Below, in pieces: positions 28,182 to 37,279 of a stretch of DNA of 64,000 nucleotides (position 1 is its first letter; each line of letters starts with the position of its first letter). Source of the DNA: Pseudomonas sp. Seg1 (GTDB taxonomy: Bacteria > Pseudomonadota > Gammaproteobacteria > Pseudomonadales > Pseudomonadaceae). The notes beneath the pieces are model-generated. The model had not been told where the DNA came from. It saw only the letters and a list, made by a program, of their open reading frames with translations, and searched no databases. The translations under genes and the position numbers were made by a program. The stretch is taken from positions 4,825,001 through 4,889,000 of the forward strand of contig NZ_AP021903.1 in NCBI RefSeq assembly GCF_018326005.1, read 5' to 3'.

Positions 28182-29083
28182 CAGTTGGGCGCGTCGAAAA
28201 TGCCGGTCGACAGATAACGGTCGCCACGGTCGCAGATGATCGCGACGATCACCGCGTTTTCAACTTCCTTGGACAGGCGCAGCATCGCTGCCACCGCACC
28301 ACCCGAGGACACGCCGCAGAAGATGCCTTCTTCGCGGGCCAGACGACGAGTGACGTCCTCGGCTTCGCTTTGCGCCATGTCGACGATGCGGTCGACGCGG
28401 TCGGCCTGATAGATCTTCGGCAAGTATTCCTGCGGCCAGCGACGGATGCCGGGAATGGCCGAGCCTTCCATCGGTTGCAGACCGACGATCTGCACGTTGT
28501 CGCTCTGCTCTTTCAGGTAGCGCGACACGCCCATGATGGTGCCGGTAGTACCCATCGAGCTGACGAAATGAGTGATGGTGCCCTGGGTCTGACGCCAGAT
28601 TTCCGGGCCGGTGGTGGTGTAGTGCGCTTCAGGGTTATCGCCATTGGCGAACTGATCGAGCACCTTGCCACGGCCTTCGGCTTCCATGCGCTGCGCGAGA
28701 TCGCGCGCGCCTTCCATGCCCTCTTCCTGGCTGACCAGAATCAACTCGGCACCGTACGCGGTCATCGCCGCTTTACGCTCGGCGCTGGAGTTGTCCGGCA
28801 TGATCAGGATCATCTTGTAACCCTTGATCGCGGCGGCCATGGCCAGGGCGATCCCGGTGTTGCCCGAGGTCGCTTCGATCAGCGTATCGCCCGCGTGGAT
28901 CTGCCCGCGCAGTTCGGCACGGGTGATCATCGACAGCGCCGGACGATCCTTGACCGAACCCGCCGGGTTGTTCCCTTCGAGCTTGAGCAATAGGGTGTTG
29001 CTGGTGGCACCGGGCAGGCGCTGCAAACGCACCAGCGGAGTGTTGCCGACGCAATCGGCGATGGTTGGGTACTGCAGGGTCAT
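28181..29083 (-). CDS. cysM: cysteine synthase B
   Basis: PLP enzyme that forms cysteine from O-acetylserine and sulphide or thiosulphate. The 300-residue protein has the PLP lysine K45 in NPAGSVKDR, the substrate loop [10 protein letters not shown] (about 70) and the phosphate-binding [10 protein letters not shown] near 176; the short C-terminus and the RRWPQEYLP segment are CysM-like rather than CysK-like. The ATG at 29083 gives the usual [18 protein letters not shown] start. It is coupled to rlmD. Confidence 0.95.
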   Translation of the reverse strand: MTLQYPTIADCVGNTPLVRLQRLPGATSNTLLLKLEGNNPAGSVKDRPALSMITRAELRGQIHAGDTLIEATSGNTGIALAMAAAIKGYKMILIMPDNSSAERKAAMTAYGAELILVSQEEGMEGARDLAQRMEAEGRGKVLDQFANGDNPEAHYTTTGPEIWRQTQGTITHFVSSMGTTGTIMGVSRYLKEQSDNVQIVGLQPMEGSAIPGIRRWPQEYLPKIYQADRVDRIVDMAQSEAEDVTRRLAREEGIFCGVSSGGAVAAMLRLSKEVENAVIVAIICDRGDRYLSTGIFDAPN

Positions 29084-29190
29084 GGCGTATTCGCAATCCA
29101 GACGTGCGGGGGCGCCTATCATACCGGCAAACCCGCGCAGGCCATATCACGCAAAGTGCGGTGCTTATGGTTTATGGGAATAAGGAGAGG

Positions 29191-30216
29191 CTAGCCAACG
29201 TTTTCCGGGTGCGCGGTATCCAACGCGTAAAACTCATGCAGTTTGGCTTGAAGCAGTTGTTTATCCGGCAAGCAGGTTTGATATTGCGCGATCAATGCCG
29301 GGGAAAGACTGCGATTGAGAGAGTACTCGACGACCTCGTCCTCCTTGCTGGCGCACAGCAGTAAACCGATGGCCCGGTTTTCGTGGGGCTTGCGGACATT
29401 GCGATCTAGTGCCTCAAGATAGAAATCCATCTTGCCGAGGTACTCCGGTTCAAAGCGCCCGACCTTGAGTTCAATGGCCACCAGACAGTTAAGCCCCCGG
29501 TGGAAAAACAGAAGATCGAGAGAGAAATCCCGGCCACCGACTTGCAATGGATATTCGGAACCGACAAAGCAGAAGTCGCGACCAAGTTCGATCAAGAAGA
29601 TCCTGAGGCGTGATAGCAGGCCTTGGTGCAAATTGGTTTCGGAATGAGCAGAGGGCAGATCGAGGAACTCGACCATGTAGGTATCACGGAAAATCTCGAG
29701 TGCTGCGGGATGGGCTTGTTTCAGTGCCGCGGAAGCTTTCGCCGGGTTGGTGACGCTTCGTTCGAACAGAGCCGTTTTGAATTGGCGCTCCAACTCTCTT
29801 GTAGACCACTTCTCCTGAATGGCCATCCGCAGATAAAACTCGCGCTCTTCAGAGAGCTTACTCTGAGTAAAAATGAGTAAATTATGAGTCCAAGGCAATT
29901 GTGTCAGCAGTGCTGACACTTTCTGATCGCCTCGATAAATCTCATAGAACTGGCGCATCCGAAACAAATTGCGCCGAGTGAACCCTCGCAACCCCGGTTG
30001 TGTCAGAGCCAGATGATCGGCCAATTGCCCCACCACCGAATCCCCCCACTCCGCCTGCTCAATCTTGCGACTGATGTGCGCCCCCACCTGCCAATAAAGC
30101 TCAATCAGCTGTGTATTGACCGCTTGCATGGCCTTATGCCTGGCACTGTGAATCAGCGCGAGCACTTCGTTGAAGCGTTCGCCATCCGGGCTGCCAGTAA
30201 GGCTGGATACAGTCAT
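29191..30216 (-). CDS. DUF1016 / PDDEXK nuclease family protein (YhcG-like)
   Basis: Protein of 341 residues with an N-terminal DUF1016 helical domain (about 15-170, including YWQVGAHI and LTQLPWTHNLLIF) and a C-terminal PDDEXK nuclease-type domain whose likely metal ligands are the Asp in DFSLDLLFFH and Glu-Lys in VAIELKVG (about 245-262). YhcG-like proteins are often carried on mobile or restriction-associated DNA; E. coli RpnA/YhcG-type enzymes have been linked to recombination, but the role here is unknown. The ATG at 30216 follows AAGGA at good spacing. It sits between cysM and the PirS-like kinase, where P. aeruginosa has pirA, so it may be an insertion. Confidence 0.88.
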   Translation of the reverse strand: MTVSSLTGSPDGERFNEVLALIHSARHKAMQAVNTQLIELYWQVGAHISRKIEQAEWGDSVVGQLADHLALTQPGLRGFTRRNLFRMRQFYEIYRGDQKVSALLTQLPWTHNLLIFTQSKLSEEREFYLRMAIQEKWSTRELERQFKTALFERSVTNPAKASAALKQAHPAALEIFRDTYMVEFLDLPSAHSETNLHQGLLSRLRIFLIELGRDFCFVGSEYPLQVGGRDFSLDLLFFHRGLNCLVAIELKVGRFEPEYLGKMDFYLEALDRNVRKPHENRAIGLLLCASKEDEVVEYSLNRSLSPALIAQYQTCLPDKQLLQAKLHEFYALDTAHPENVG

Positions 30217-30361
30217 GCGCAATTCCTTGGAGATCAGCTGAGGCACGAGCCTAAACCGTTCAGGACGCTAAAAATGACCGCTGATACAGCTTGGGAAATG
30301 TCGTACAAAAGAAGGCGAGCGCTCCTGCATACTCGCAGGATTGGCCTCCACCAACGGACTA

Positions 30362-30492
30362 CATCGCGAGCAAGCTCGCTCTTACAGGGTGATAGGCATT
30401 CATGTAGGAACTGCGGACCGCTGCGATCTTTTGATCTTGCCCCTTAACAACATCAAAAGATCGCAGCCTCGTTTCACTCGACAGCTCCTACA
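30362..30492. repeat. REP fragment and long inverted repeat upstream of the DUF1016 gene
   Basis: A single REP palindrome (GCGAGCAAGCTCGC, 30365-30378) is followed by an inverted repeat whose outer arms are TGTAGGAACTGCG (30403) and AGCTCCTACA (ending 30492), and whose inner arms CTGCGATCTTTTGAT (30421-30435) and ATCAAAAGATCGCAG (30462-30476) are perfect. The element overlaps the last bases of the PirS-like gene. Confidence 0.85.
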
Positions 30493-31930
30493 GAGTTTGG
30501 TGTTGGGCGAAGATTGGTGGAACGCTGCTGGAACCTGTGGGAGCTGGCTTGCCAGCGATGGCGTCGGGGCTGACGGCACCATCATCAGCCACCAACCGCA
30601 GATTCAGCCGCAACCCCGCTTCGCTGTTCTGCGCCCAAAGACGCCCACCCTGGCGCTGCACCGCATTGCGCGCGATGCTCAACCCCAGCCCAAACCCACC
30701 GTCCCCCGGACGTGATCCGTCCAGTCGGGTGAACGGCGAAAAGATCCGCTCGAGATCCCCGTCAGCCACCCCGCCGCCCTGATCCTCCAGCCACAGATGC
30801 CAGTAATCGCCATCTCGCCGGCCATCCAGACGCACAATCCCGCCCTCAGGCGAATGACGAATGGCGTTGCGCAAAATATTCTCCAGCGCCTGCGCCAAGG
30901 TATTGAGATTGCCGCGCACCCAGCACGACGCTTCCACCGCGCACTGCAATTGCAGACTCGGCCAGCCACTTTCATAACAGGCGTTGTCGGTGAGCATCTC
31001 CCACAAGGCCTGGATCTGAATCGCTTCGTCTGGCAGTGGCGAACGGTCGGTATCGAGCCAGGCCAGTTGCAACGTGTCTTCGACCAGCCGTTGCATGCCG
31101 TCGACTTCGCGGCCGATGCGCTCGCGCAATTGCGGCAAACCCTGCTCACTTTCGCTGGCCACGCGCAGTCGGCTCAGCGGGGTTCGCAGTTCGTGTGACA
31201 GATCACGCAACAATTGCTGTTGCACGGCGACAGTGGTTTGCAGGCGTTCGGACATCGAGTCGAACGCCCGGGCCAGTTCACCGAGCTCGTCCGGCCGCTG
31301 GGTGATGCCGCTCGACAGCCGTACATTCAATTGATCGGCGCGCCAGGCATTGGCCTGCTCACGCAGGTTGTTCAGCGGCACCACCAGCAAGCGGTACAGC
31401 CCGACGCACAACAATAAAGTGAACAGCCCGGGAATCACGCCGTTGGTGATGACTCGCCAGAACACCCGGTATTTGCCCGGCACAAAGCGTTCGGGCAATT
31501 CGATCACCAGACTGCCGGCGGACGGATCCTTGGGAAACGGGATGCGCAGCCACGGCCGGCCCTGTTTGTGAATCGGCCAGTCGAGGCCGCGCAAGAAGGT
31601 CAGGTGCTGGATTTCCTGTTCATTCAATGGGTCACTGCTAAGCGACTGCAAATTGCCGCCGATGACGCCGACCCAACTGGCCTCGCGCAACTCCATGCTC
31701 TGCAACCAGTCATCGACGCCGCTGCGCCCGCCTCGCTGCCACGCCTGCTCGGCTTGCGCGGCATAACGCGCCAGCGTGCCGCGCGCCTCGTCGGAGAGGA
31801 ACTGGTTGCGCTGCTCCATGTACCGGCCCCACGACCAACTGAGCCAGATCATCAACAAACAGAACGCTACCAGCAGACAGGCCAGTTTCCAGAACAACGA
31901 GTGCCGTCCCGGCAGCTCAGACATTTTCAT
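30488..31930 (-). CDS. sensor histidine kinase, PirS-like
   Basis: Membrane kinase of about 480 residues: helices at about 12-34 and 172-192 with a periplasmic domain between them, HAMP, H-box LSHELRTPLSRL near 248, N-box ENILRNAIRHS, G-boxes DQGGGV and GGFGLGLSIA. The position next to gacS and its regulator partner matches PirS of P. aeruginosa, which controls the enterobactin receptor pirA; that assignment is by synteny from memory. The catalytic domain ends near LRLVADDG; the last 30 or so residues (DAIAGKPAPTG and beyond) are read from a REP element. Starts at 31930 and 31924 are both possible; a GTG at 31939 is less likely. Confidence 0.85.
   Translation of the reverse strand: MKMSELPGRHSLFWKLACLLVAFCLLMIWLSWSWGRYMEQRNQFLSDEARGTLARYAAQAEQAWQRGGRSGVDDWLQSMELREASWVGVIGGNLQSLSSDPLNEQEIQHLTFLRGLDWPIHKQGRPWLRIPFPKDPSAGSLVIELPERFVPGKYRVFWRVITNGVIPGLFTLLLCVGLYRLLVVPLNNLREQANAWRADQLNVRLSSGITQRPDELGELARAFDSMSERLQTTVAVQQQLLRDLSHELRTPLSRLRVASESEQGLPQLRERIGREVDGMQRLVEDTLQLAWLDTDRSPLPDEAIQIQALWEMLTDNACYESGWPSLQLQCAVEASCWVRGNLNTLAQALENILRNAIRHSPEGGIVRLDGRRDGDYWHLWLEDQGGGVADGDLERIFSPFTRLDGSRPGDGGFGLGLSIARNAVQRQGGRLWAQNSEAGLRLNLRLVADDGAVSPDAIAGKPAPTGSSSVPPIFAQHQTL
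30534..30561. repeat. REP element inside the PirS-like coding region
   Basis: A standard REP core CTGTGGGAGCTGGCTTGCCAG lies within the 3' end of the kinase frame and is translated on the minus strand as AIAGKPAPTG. The normal family C-terminus stops just before it. Confidence 0.9.
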
Positions 31931-32639
31931 CAGCGGCACTCAACACGTAACCCTTGCCCCACACCGTGCGCACTTCCCGCTCGGTGTAGCCGATGGCTTT
32001 GAGTTTGCGGCGGATCTGGCTGATGTGCATGTCGAGACTGCGGTCGTGCGCGGCGTAGCCGCGTTGCAGGACGTGCTGATAAAGGAAAGCCTTGCTCAGC
32101 ACTTCTTCATCATTACGGTTGAGGGTTTCCAACAGGCGGAATTCGCTGCGAGTCAGGCCGGCCGCTTGCTCGCGGAAGAACACATCACATTGCTCATCGT
32201 CAAAGTGCAGCGTGCCCGTAGCCACCGGCACAGCGAGCGCTGCGGGACGACGATCAAGGGCCACCCGCCGCAGGATCGCTTCGATGCGCACATGCAGTTC
32301 GGCCATGCTGAACGGCTTGGGCAGGTAATCGTCGGCGCCCAGACGGAAACCACTGATGCGATCGGCCTCGGCACCGAGGGCCGACATCAGCAGCACCGGC
32401 GTCGAGTGGCTCTGGCGCAGTTGAGTCAGCAGGTTCAGGCCATCCAGCCCGGGCAACAGAATGTCCATCAACACCACGTCGAACACCTGGCGCCTGGCGA
32501 TGTTCAGGCCTTCCTGACCGTTCTGACACCAGGTCACCTGAAAGCCGCTGCGGCCCAGATGTTCGTGAACATAGGCACCCAGAACCGGATCGTCCTCGAT
32601 GGAAAGTATGCGTGGCTGGCCAACGGAAACAGGAGTCAT
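31917..32639 (-). CDS. OmpR-family response regulator, PirR-like
   Basis: Regulator of 240 residues with receiver motifs IEDDP, phospho-acceptor VLMDILLPGLDG and KPF, then a winged-helix domain ending VRTVWGKGYVLS. It overlaps the kinase start by 8 to 14 bases, so the two are translationally coupled. The ATG at 32639 is preferred; the upstream TTG is unlikely. The pair faces away from gacS, as pirRS does in P. aeruginosa. No pirA receptor gene is present beside it in this window. Confidence 0.87.
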   Translation of the reverse strand: MTPVSVGQPRILSIEDDPVLGAYVHEHLGRSGFQVTWCQNGQEGLNIARRQVFDVVLMDILLPGLDGLNLLTQLRQSHSTPVLLMSALGAEADRISGFRLGADDYLPKPFSMAELHVRIEAILRRVALDRRPAALAVPVATGTLHFDDEQCDVFFREQAAGLTRSEFRLLETLNRNDEEVLSKAFLYQHVLQRGYAAHDRSLDMHISQIRRKLKAIGYTEREVRTVWGKGYVLSAADENV

Positions 32640-32858
32640 GAGTATCTGCAAGTAATTCTCAGTTGAGCGCGATTATTCAAGATTGCCGGGCAGCGGGCAA
32701 CTCAAGGTTGCGCCGTCGGACGAACGCGCCTGCGCTGGCGGACAGCAGACGAGAGTATTTTTCCGGAGATTGCCCGCGAGCAAATCGCTACACTGCGCCA
32801 ATGTCGCGTGCCGGATGCACGCATGAGTCAACGGATCAGCGGGATGCAGGAGATAGGC

Positions 32859-35612
32859 GTGCTCAAGAAACTGGGAATCAAAGGTCGCGTGTTGTTGCTG
32901 ACCTTGTTGCCGACCAGCCTGATGGCGCTGGTGTTGGGTGGTTATTTCACCTGGACGCAGCAGTCCGACCTGCAGACCCAATTGATGCAGCGCGGCGAAA
33001 TGATCGCCGAGCAACTCGCACCGTTAGTGGCACCCGCCATGGGTCATGGCAACAGCGACTTGCTGGAGCGCATCGCCACTCAGTCCCTCGAACAACCCGA
33101 TGTGCGCGCAGTGACCTTTCTCGCACCGGACCGCTCGCCGCTGGCCCACGCCGGCCCGACCATGCTCAATCAGGCACCGAGCGGTGACAGCGCGCACTTG
33201 CAACGGCGCAGCGGCAATGACGCGACCCGCTACCTGATGCCGGTGTTCGGCAAGCACCGCAACCTCGCCGGCGAGTTGATCCCCGAAGAATCCGACCGTC
33301 TGCTCGGCTGGGTCGAACTGGAACTGTCACACAACGGCATGCTGCTGCGCGGTTATCGCAGCCTGTTCGCCAGCCTGTTGCTGATTGCCGCCGGGCTTGC
33401 CGGTGCTGCGCTGCTCGCCTTGCGCATGGGCCGCACCATCAATCGTCCGCTGAGCCAGATCAAACAGGCTGTCGCGCAACTCAAGGATGGCCACCTGGAA
33501 ACCCGCCTGCCACCGCTCGGCAGTCAGGAGCTGGATGAATTGGCGTCGGGCATCAATCGCATGGCCGGCACCTTGCAGAACGCCCGCGAAGAACTGCAGC
33601 ACAGCGTCGATCAGGCCACCGAAGACGTCCGGCAGAACCTGGAAACCATCGAAATCCAGAACATCGAGCTGGATCTGGCCCGTAAAGAAGCGCTGGAAGC
33701 GAGCCGGATCAAATCCGAATTCCTTGCCAACATGAGTCACGAGATTCGCACGCCGCTCAATGGCATTCTCGGCTTCACGCATCTGCTGCAAAAAAGCGAG
33801 CTGACCCCGCGCCAGCTCGACTATCTGGGCACCATCGAAAAATCCGCTGACAGCCTGCTCGGGATCATCAACGAGATCCTCGACTTCTCCAAAATCGAGG
33901 CGGGCAAACTGGTGCTCGACCACATTCCGTTCAACTTGCGCGATCTGTTGCAGGACACCCTGACCATCCTCGCCCCCGCCGCTCACGCCAAGCAGTTGGA
34001 GCTGGTCAGCCTGGTTTATCGCGATACGCCGCTGTCGCTGGTCGGTGATCCGTTACGCCTGAAGCAGATCCTCACCAACCTGGTGAGCAACGCGATCAAG
34101 TTCACCCGCGAAGGCACCATCGTCGCCCGGGCGATGCTCGAAGAAGAACACGAAGACAGCGTGCAACTGCGCATCAGTATTCAGGACACCGGCATCGGCC
34201 TGTCGAATCAGGACGTGCGCGCGTTGTTCCAGGCGTTCAGTCAGGCCGACAATTCGCTGTCGCGTCAGCCCGGCGGTACAGGGTTGGGGCTGGTGATCTC
34301 CAAGCGCCTGATCGAACAGATGGGCGGCGAGATCGGCGTCGACAGTACGCCGGGCGAAGGCTCGGAATTCTGGATCAGCCTGAGCCTGCCGAAAACCCGT
34401 GACGACGCCGAAGACCTGCCCTCGGCGCCGTTGCTCGGACGCCGTGTAGCGGTGCTGGAAAACCACGAACTGGCGCGTCAGGCCTTGCAGCATCAACTGG
34501 AAGACTGCGGCCTCAATGTCACGCCGTTCAACACCCTGGAAAGCCTGACGAATGGCGTCACCGGCGCGCATCAGACCGATCAGGCCATCGATCTGGCGGT
34601 AATCGGCATCACCAGCAACGACATACTGCCGGAACGCCTGAACCAGCACATCTGGGACCTCGAACACCTCGGCTGCAAAGTGCTGGTGCTGTGCCCGACC
34701 ACCGAACAGACACTGTTCCATCTATCGGTGCCCAACCCGCACAGCCAGCTGCAAGCCAAACCGGCCTGTACGCGCAAATTGCGCCGCGCTCTGTCGGATC
34801 TGGCCAACCCGCGCCAACCACGCAACGAGCCGAACGAACCATTGTCGAGTCGCGCACCAAAGGTGCTGTGTGTCGATGACAACCCGGCCAATCTGTTGCT
34901 GGTGCAAACGCTGCTCGAAGACATGGGCGCCAAGGTTCTCGCGGTGGAAAGCGGATACGCAGCGGTCAAAGCGGTGCAGACCGAATCCTTCGATCTGGTG
35001 TTGATGGACGTCCAGATGCCCGGCATGGACGGGCGTCAAAGCACCGAAACCATTCGCCAGTGGGAGAGCGAACGGCATTGCACACCCCTGCCGATCGTCG
35101 CGCTCACCGCGCATGCCATGGCCAACGAAAAACGTGCGTTGCTGCAAAGCGGCATGGACGACTACCTGACCAAACCGATCAGCGAGCGGCAACTGGCACA
35201 GGTGGTGCTGAAATGGACCGGTCTGGCCCTGCGCAATCAGGCGCCGGAGCGGGTCAGTGACAGCGCGGCGGGCAATCACGAATTGCCGGTGCTCGATCAC
35301 GAGGAAGGCTTGCGTCTGGCCGCTGGCAAGGCGGACCTCGCGGCGGACATGCTGGCGATGCTGCTGGCCTCGCTGGAAGCCGACCGCGAAGCCATTCGCA
35401 CGGCACGCGACAGCCACGACCAGAATGCTCTGATTGAACGCGTGCATCGCCTGCACGGCGCCACGCGTTACTGCGGCGTCCCGCAATTGCGCGCCGCCTG
35501 TCAGCGCAGCGAAACCCTGCTCAAACAGGACGACCCGAAAGCGTCGACGGCGCTGGATGAGCTGGAACGGGCGATCAATCGCCTCGCCGCGCAAGCGAAG
35601 ATCAGCGCCTGA
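32859..35612 (+). CDS. gacS: hybrid sensor kinase GacS
   Basis: Global regulatory kinase that phosphorylates GacA and so drives the small RNAs that titrate RsmA/RsmE, controlling secondary metabolism and lifestyle. The 917-residue product equals the length I recall for GacS of P. fluorescens and is nearly identical to it over long stretches. Layout: helix near 10-30, periplasmic loop, helix near 165-185, HAMP, H-box NMSHEIRTPLNG near 294, ATPase with GTGLGL, a receiver with VDDNPAN and MDVQMPGMDG near 717, and a C-terminal HPt with RVHRLHGATRYCG near 863. The start is GTG at 32859, seven bases after AGGAGA; the ATGs upstream are not preferred. Confidence 0.97.
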   Translation: MLKKLGIKGRVLLLTLLPTSLMALVLGGYFTWTQQSDLQTQLMQRGEMIAEQLAPLVAPAMGHGNSDLLERIATQSLEQPDVRAVTFLAPDRSPLAHAGPTMLNQAPSGDSAHLQRRSGNDATRYLMPVFGKHRNLAGELIPEESDRLLGWVELELSHNGMLLRGYRSLFASLLLIAAGLAGAALLALRMGRTINRPLSQIKQAVAQLKDGHLETRLPPLGSQELDELASGINRMAGTLQNAREELQHSVDQATEDVRQNLETIEIQNIELDLARKEALEASRIKSEFLANMSHEIRTPLNGILGFTHLLQKSELTPRQLDYLGTIEKSADSLLGIINEILDFSKIEAGKLVLDHIPFNLRDLLQDTLTILAPAAHAKQLELVSLVYRDTPLSLVGDPLRLKQILTNLVSNAIKFTREGTIVARAMLEEEHEDSVQLRISIQDTGIGLSNQDVRALFQAFSQADNSLSRQPGGTGLGLVISKRLIEQMGGEIGVDSTPGEGSEFWISLSLPKTRDDAEDLPSAPLLGRRVAVLENHELARQALQHQLEDCGLNVTPFNTLESLTNGVTGAHQTDQAIDLAVIGITSNDILPERLNQHIWDLEHLGCKVLVLCPTTEQTLFHLSVPNPHSQLQAKPACTRKLRRALSDLANPRQPRNEPNEPLSSRAPKVLCVDDNPANLLLVQTLLEDMGAKVLAVESGYAAVKAVQTESFDLVLMDVQMPGMDGRQSTETIRQWESERHCTPLPIVALTAHAMANEKRALLQSGMDDYLTKPISERQLAQVVLKWTGLALRNQAPERVSDSAAGNHELPVLDHEEGLRLAAGKADLAADMLAMLLASLEADREAIRTARDSHDQNALIERVHRLHGATRYCGVPQLRAACQRSETLLKQDDPKASTALDELERAINRLAAQAKISA

Positions 35613-35694
35613 CCCAGCGCAATACCGGCCAGCGCGAACACCGATAAAGTTGACTTGGTTTATGCCACCCGAGTCGATGCTCCAGGAGGATTTC

Positions 35695-36684
35695 ATGCGC
35701 ACGATCGTTTTCAGCAGCCAGACCTACGACCGCGACAGTTTCCTCGGTGCCGATTGCCCGGCGGGTATCGAACTGCATTTTCAACCGGCGCGGCTGAGTC
35801 TCGACACTGCCGCACTGGCCGAACATCACGAAGTGGTTTGCGCCTTTATCAACGACGACCTCAGCGCCGCCGTGCTGGAGCGTCTGGCGGCCGACGGCAC
35901 ACGCCTGATCGCCCTGCGCTCGGCCGGTTACAACCATGTCGACCTGGCCGCGGCGAAACGCCTGGGCCTTGACGTCGTGCGTGTCCCGGCCTACTCGCCG
36001 CATGCGGTGGCCGAGCATGCCGTGGCCCTGATCCTCGCCCTCAACCGGCGCTTGCACCGCGCCTACAACCGCACCCGTGAAGGCGATTTCAGTCTGCATG
36101 GCCTGACCGGTTTCGATCTGGTCGGCAAGACGGTCGGCATCGTCGGCACCGGGCAGATCGGCGCCACCTTCGCGAAAATCATGCACGGTTTCGGTTGTGA
36201 ACTGCTCGCGTACGACCCGTACCCGAATCCTCAGGTGCTGGCCTTGGGTGCCCGTTATCTGAGCCTGCAGGAGTTGCTCGCGCAGTCGCGAATCATCAGC
36301 CTGCACTGCCCGCTCAACGAGCAGAGCAAACACCTGATCAACCGCGACTCACTGGCGCACATGCAGGCGGGGGCGATGCTCATCAACACCGGTCGCGGCG
36401 GCCTGGTGGACACCCCGGCGCTGATCGATGCCTTGAAGGACGGGCAACTGGGTTATCTGGGTCTGGATGTGTATGAGGAAGAGGCGCAGCTGTTTTTCGA
36501 GGACCGCTCCGACCTGCCGTTGCAGGACGACGTGCTGGCGCGCTTGCTGACCTTTCCGAATGTGATCATCACCGCGCATCAGGCGTTTCTGACGCGCGAG
36601 GCGCTGGGCGCGATTGCTGCGACGACCCTGGACAATATCGCGACCTGGGCCGCGGGGTCACCGCAGAACCAGGTCGAGGGTTAA
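35695..36684 (+). CDS. ldhA: D-lactate dehydrogenase (fermentative), LdhA
   Basis: NAD-dependent D-2-hydroxyacid dehydrogenase of 329 residues that interconverts pyruvate and D-lactate. Motifs: GIVGTGQIG for NAD (about 148-156), the substrate Arg in NTGRGGLVD near 232, Glu near 261 in DVYEEE and the catalytic His in TAHQAFLT near 293. A strong AGGAGGA site precedes the ATG at 35695, so the longer open frame running back into gacS is excluded. It lies 82 bp after gacS; the gacS-ldhA pairing is conserved in pseudomonads. Confidence 0.94.
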   Translation: MRTIVFSSQTYDRDSFLGADCPAGIELHFQPARLSLDTAALAEHHEVVCAFINDDLSAAVLERLAADGTRLIALRSAGYNHVDLAAAKRLGLDVVRVPAYSPHAVAEHAVALILALNRRLHRAYNRTREGDFSLHGLTGFDLVGKTVGIVGTGQIGATFAKIMHGFGCELLAYDPYPNPQVLALGARYLSLQELLAQSRIISLHCPLNEQSKHLINRDSLAHMQAGAMLINTGRGGLVDTPALIDALKDGQLGYLGLDVYEEEAQLFFEDRSDLPLQDDVLARLLTFPNVIITAHQAFLTREALGAIAATTLDNIATWAAGSPQNQVEG

Positions 36685-36699
36685 GCGCTTTAGCGCTTA
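36682..36699. terminator. stop-to-stop inverted repeat between convergent genes
   Basis: The perfect inverted repeat TAAGCGCTTTAGCGCTTA has the stop codons of ldhA and the zinc-ribbon gene as its outer bases. It could form a small bidirectional 3' hairpin, but no T-run follows. Confidence 0.45.
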
Positions 36700-37146
36700 C
36701 TTAAGGGAGGACGCCAGAATCAGCAGCGCCAGCCAGCCAAAACCGAACAGGCGTTGTTTTGCCGAGTGACCACTGCGCAGCAGGAACCAGACAAACACCA
36801 TCGGCAACAGGAACACCATGATCTTCAGCCAGCCTTCCACCGGGCGGCTGCCATCCTCATTGATATGCGTCACGGCTGCTTGCGCGGCCGGTTGCTGACG
36901 CCGTTGCCCCGCCGCTGCCGGCATGATGTTCGGTAACGGCTCTGGACTTTCAGGCGCGATGACAGCAGCCTCGGCCACAGTCCTGTTGCGCGGCAGACTG
37001 CCGAAAGAAATCGTCGCAGGCTTAGCCGGTGCCCCGGCGCTCTGCGCGTCGGCCTGTTGTTGCGCCATCGGCGCCCCGCAATGAATGCACGCCGAGGCTT
37101 GCGAGCTGATGCTGCGCTTACATTCATAACATTCGATCAGCGCCAT
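36697..37146 (-). CDS. zinc-ribbon membrane protein
   Basis: Protein of 149 residues. The N-terminus is a two-CxxC zinc ribbon (CYECKRSISSQASACIHCG, residues 5-23), the middle is Ala/Pro/Gln-rich and probably unstructured, and two hydrophobic segments lie at about 112-146 (IMVFLLPMVFVWFLL and FGWLALLILASS). A site AAGGAACGG precedes the ATG at 37146, so the 45 upstream codons are excluded. This domain order suggests a membrane-anchored zinc-ribbon protein of unknown role. It ends 12 bp from the ldhA stop. Confidence 0.82.
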   Translation of the reverse strand: MALIECYECKRSISSQASACIHCGAPMAQQQADAQSAGAPAKPATISFGSLPRNRTVAEAAVIAPESPEPLPNIMPAAAGQRRQQPAAQAAVTHINEDGSRPVEGWLKIMVFLLPMVFVWFLLRSGHSAKQRLFGFGWLALLILASSLK

Positions 37147-37279
37147 GTTCCGTTCCTTCAGAGTCGAGGGCGGCAGTTTGCCATGGGCCAAGGTCGATTT
37201 GAACCTGATCGAAGGTCGCAAGCGCACGTCAATTTGCAACGTGGCCCGTGCTAGCATGTCGCGCATATTTGGAGGACCC

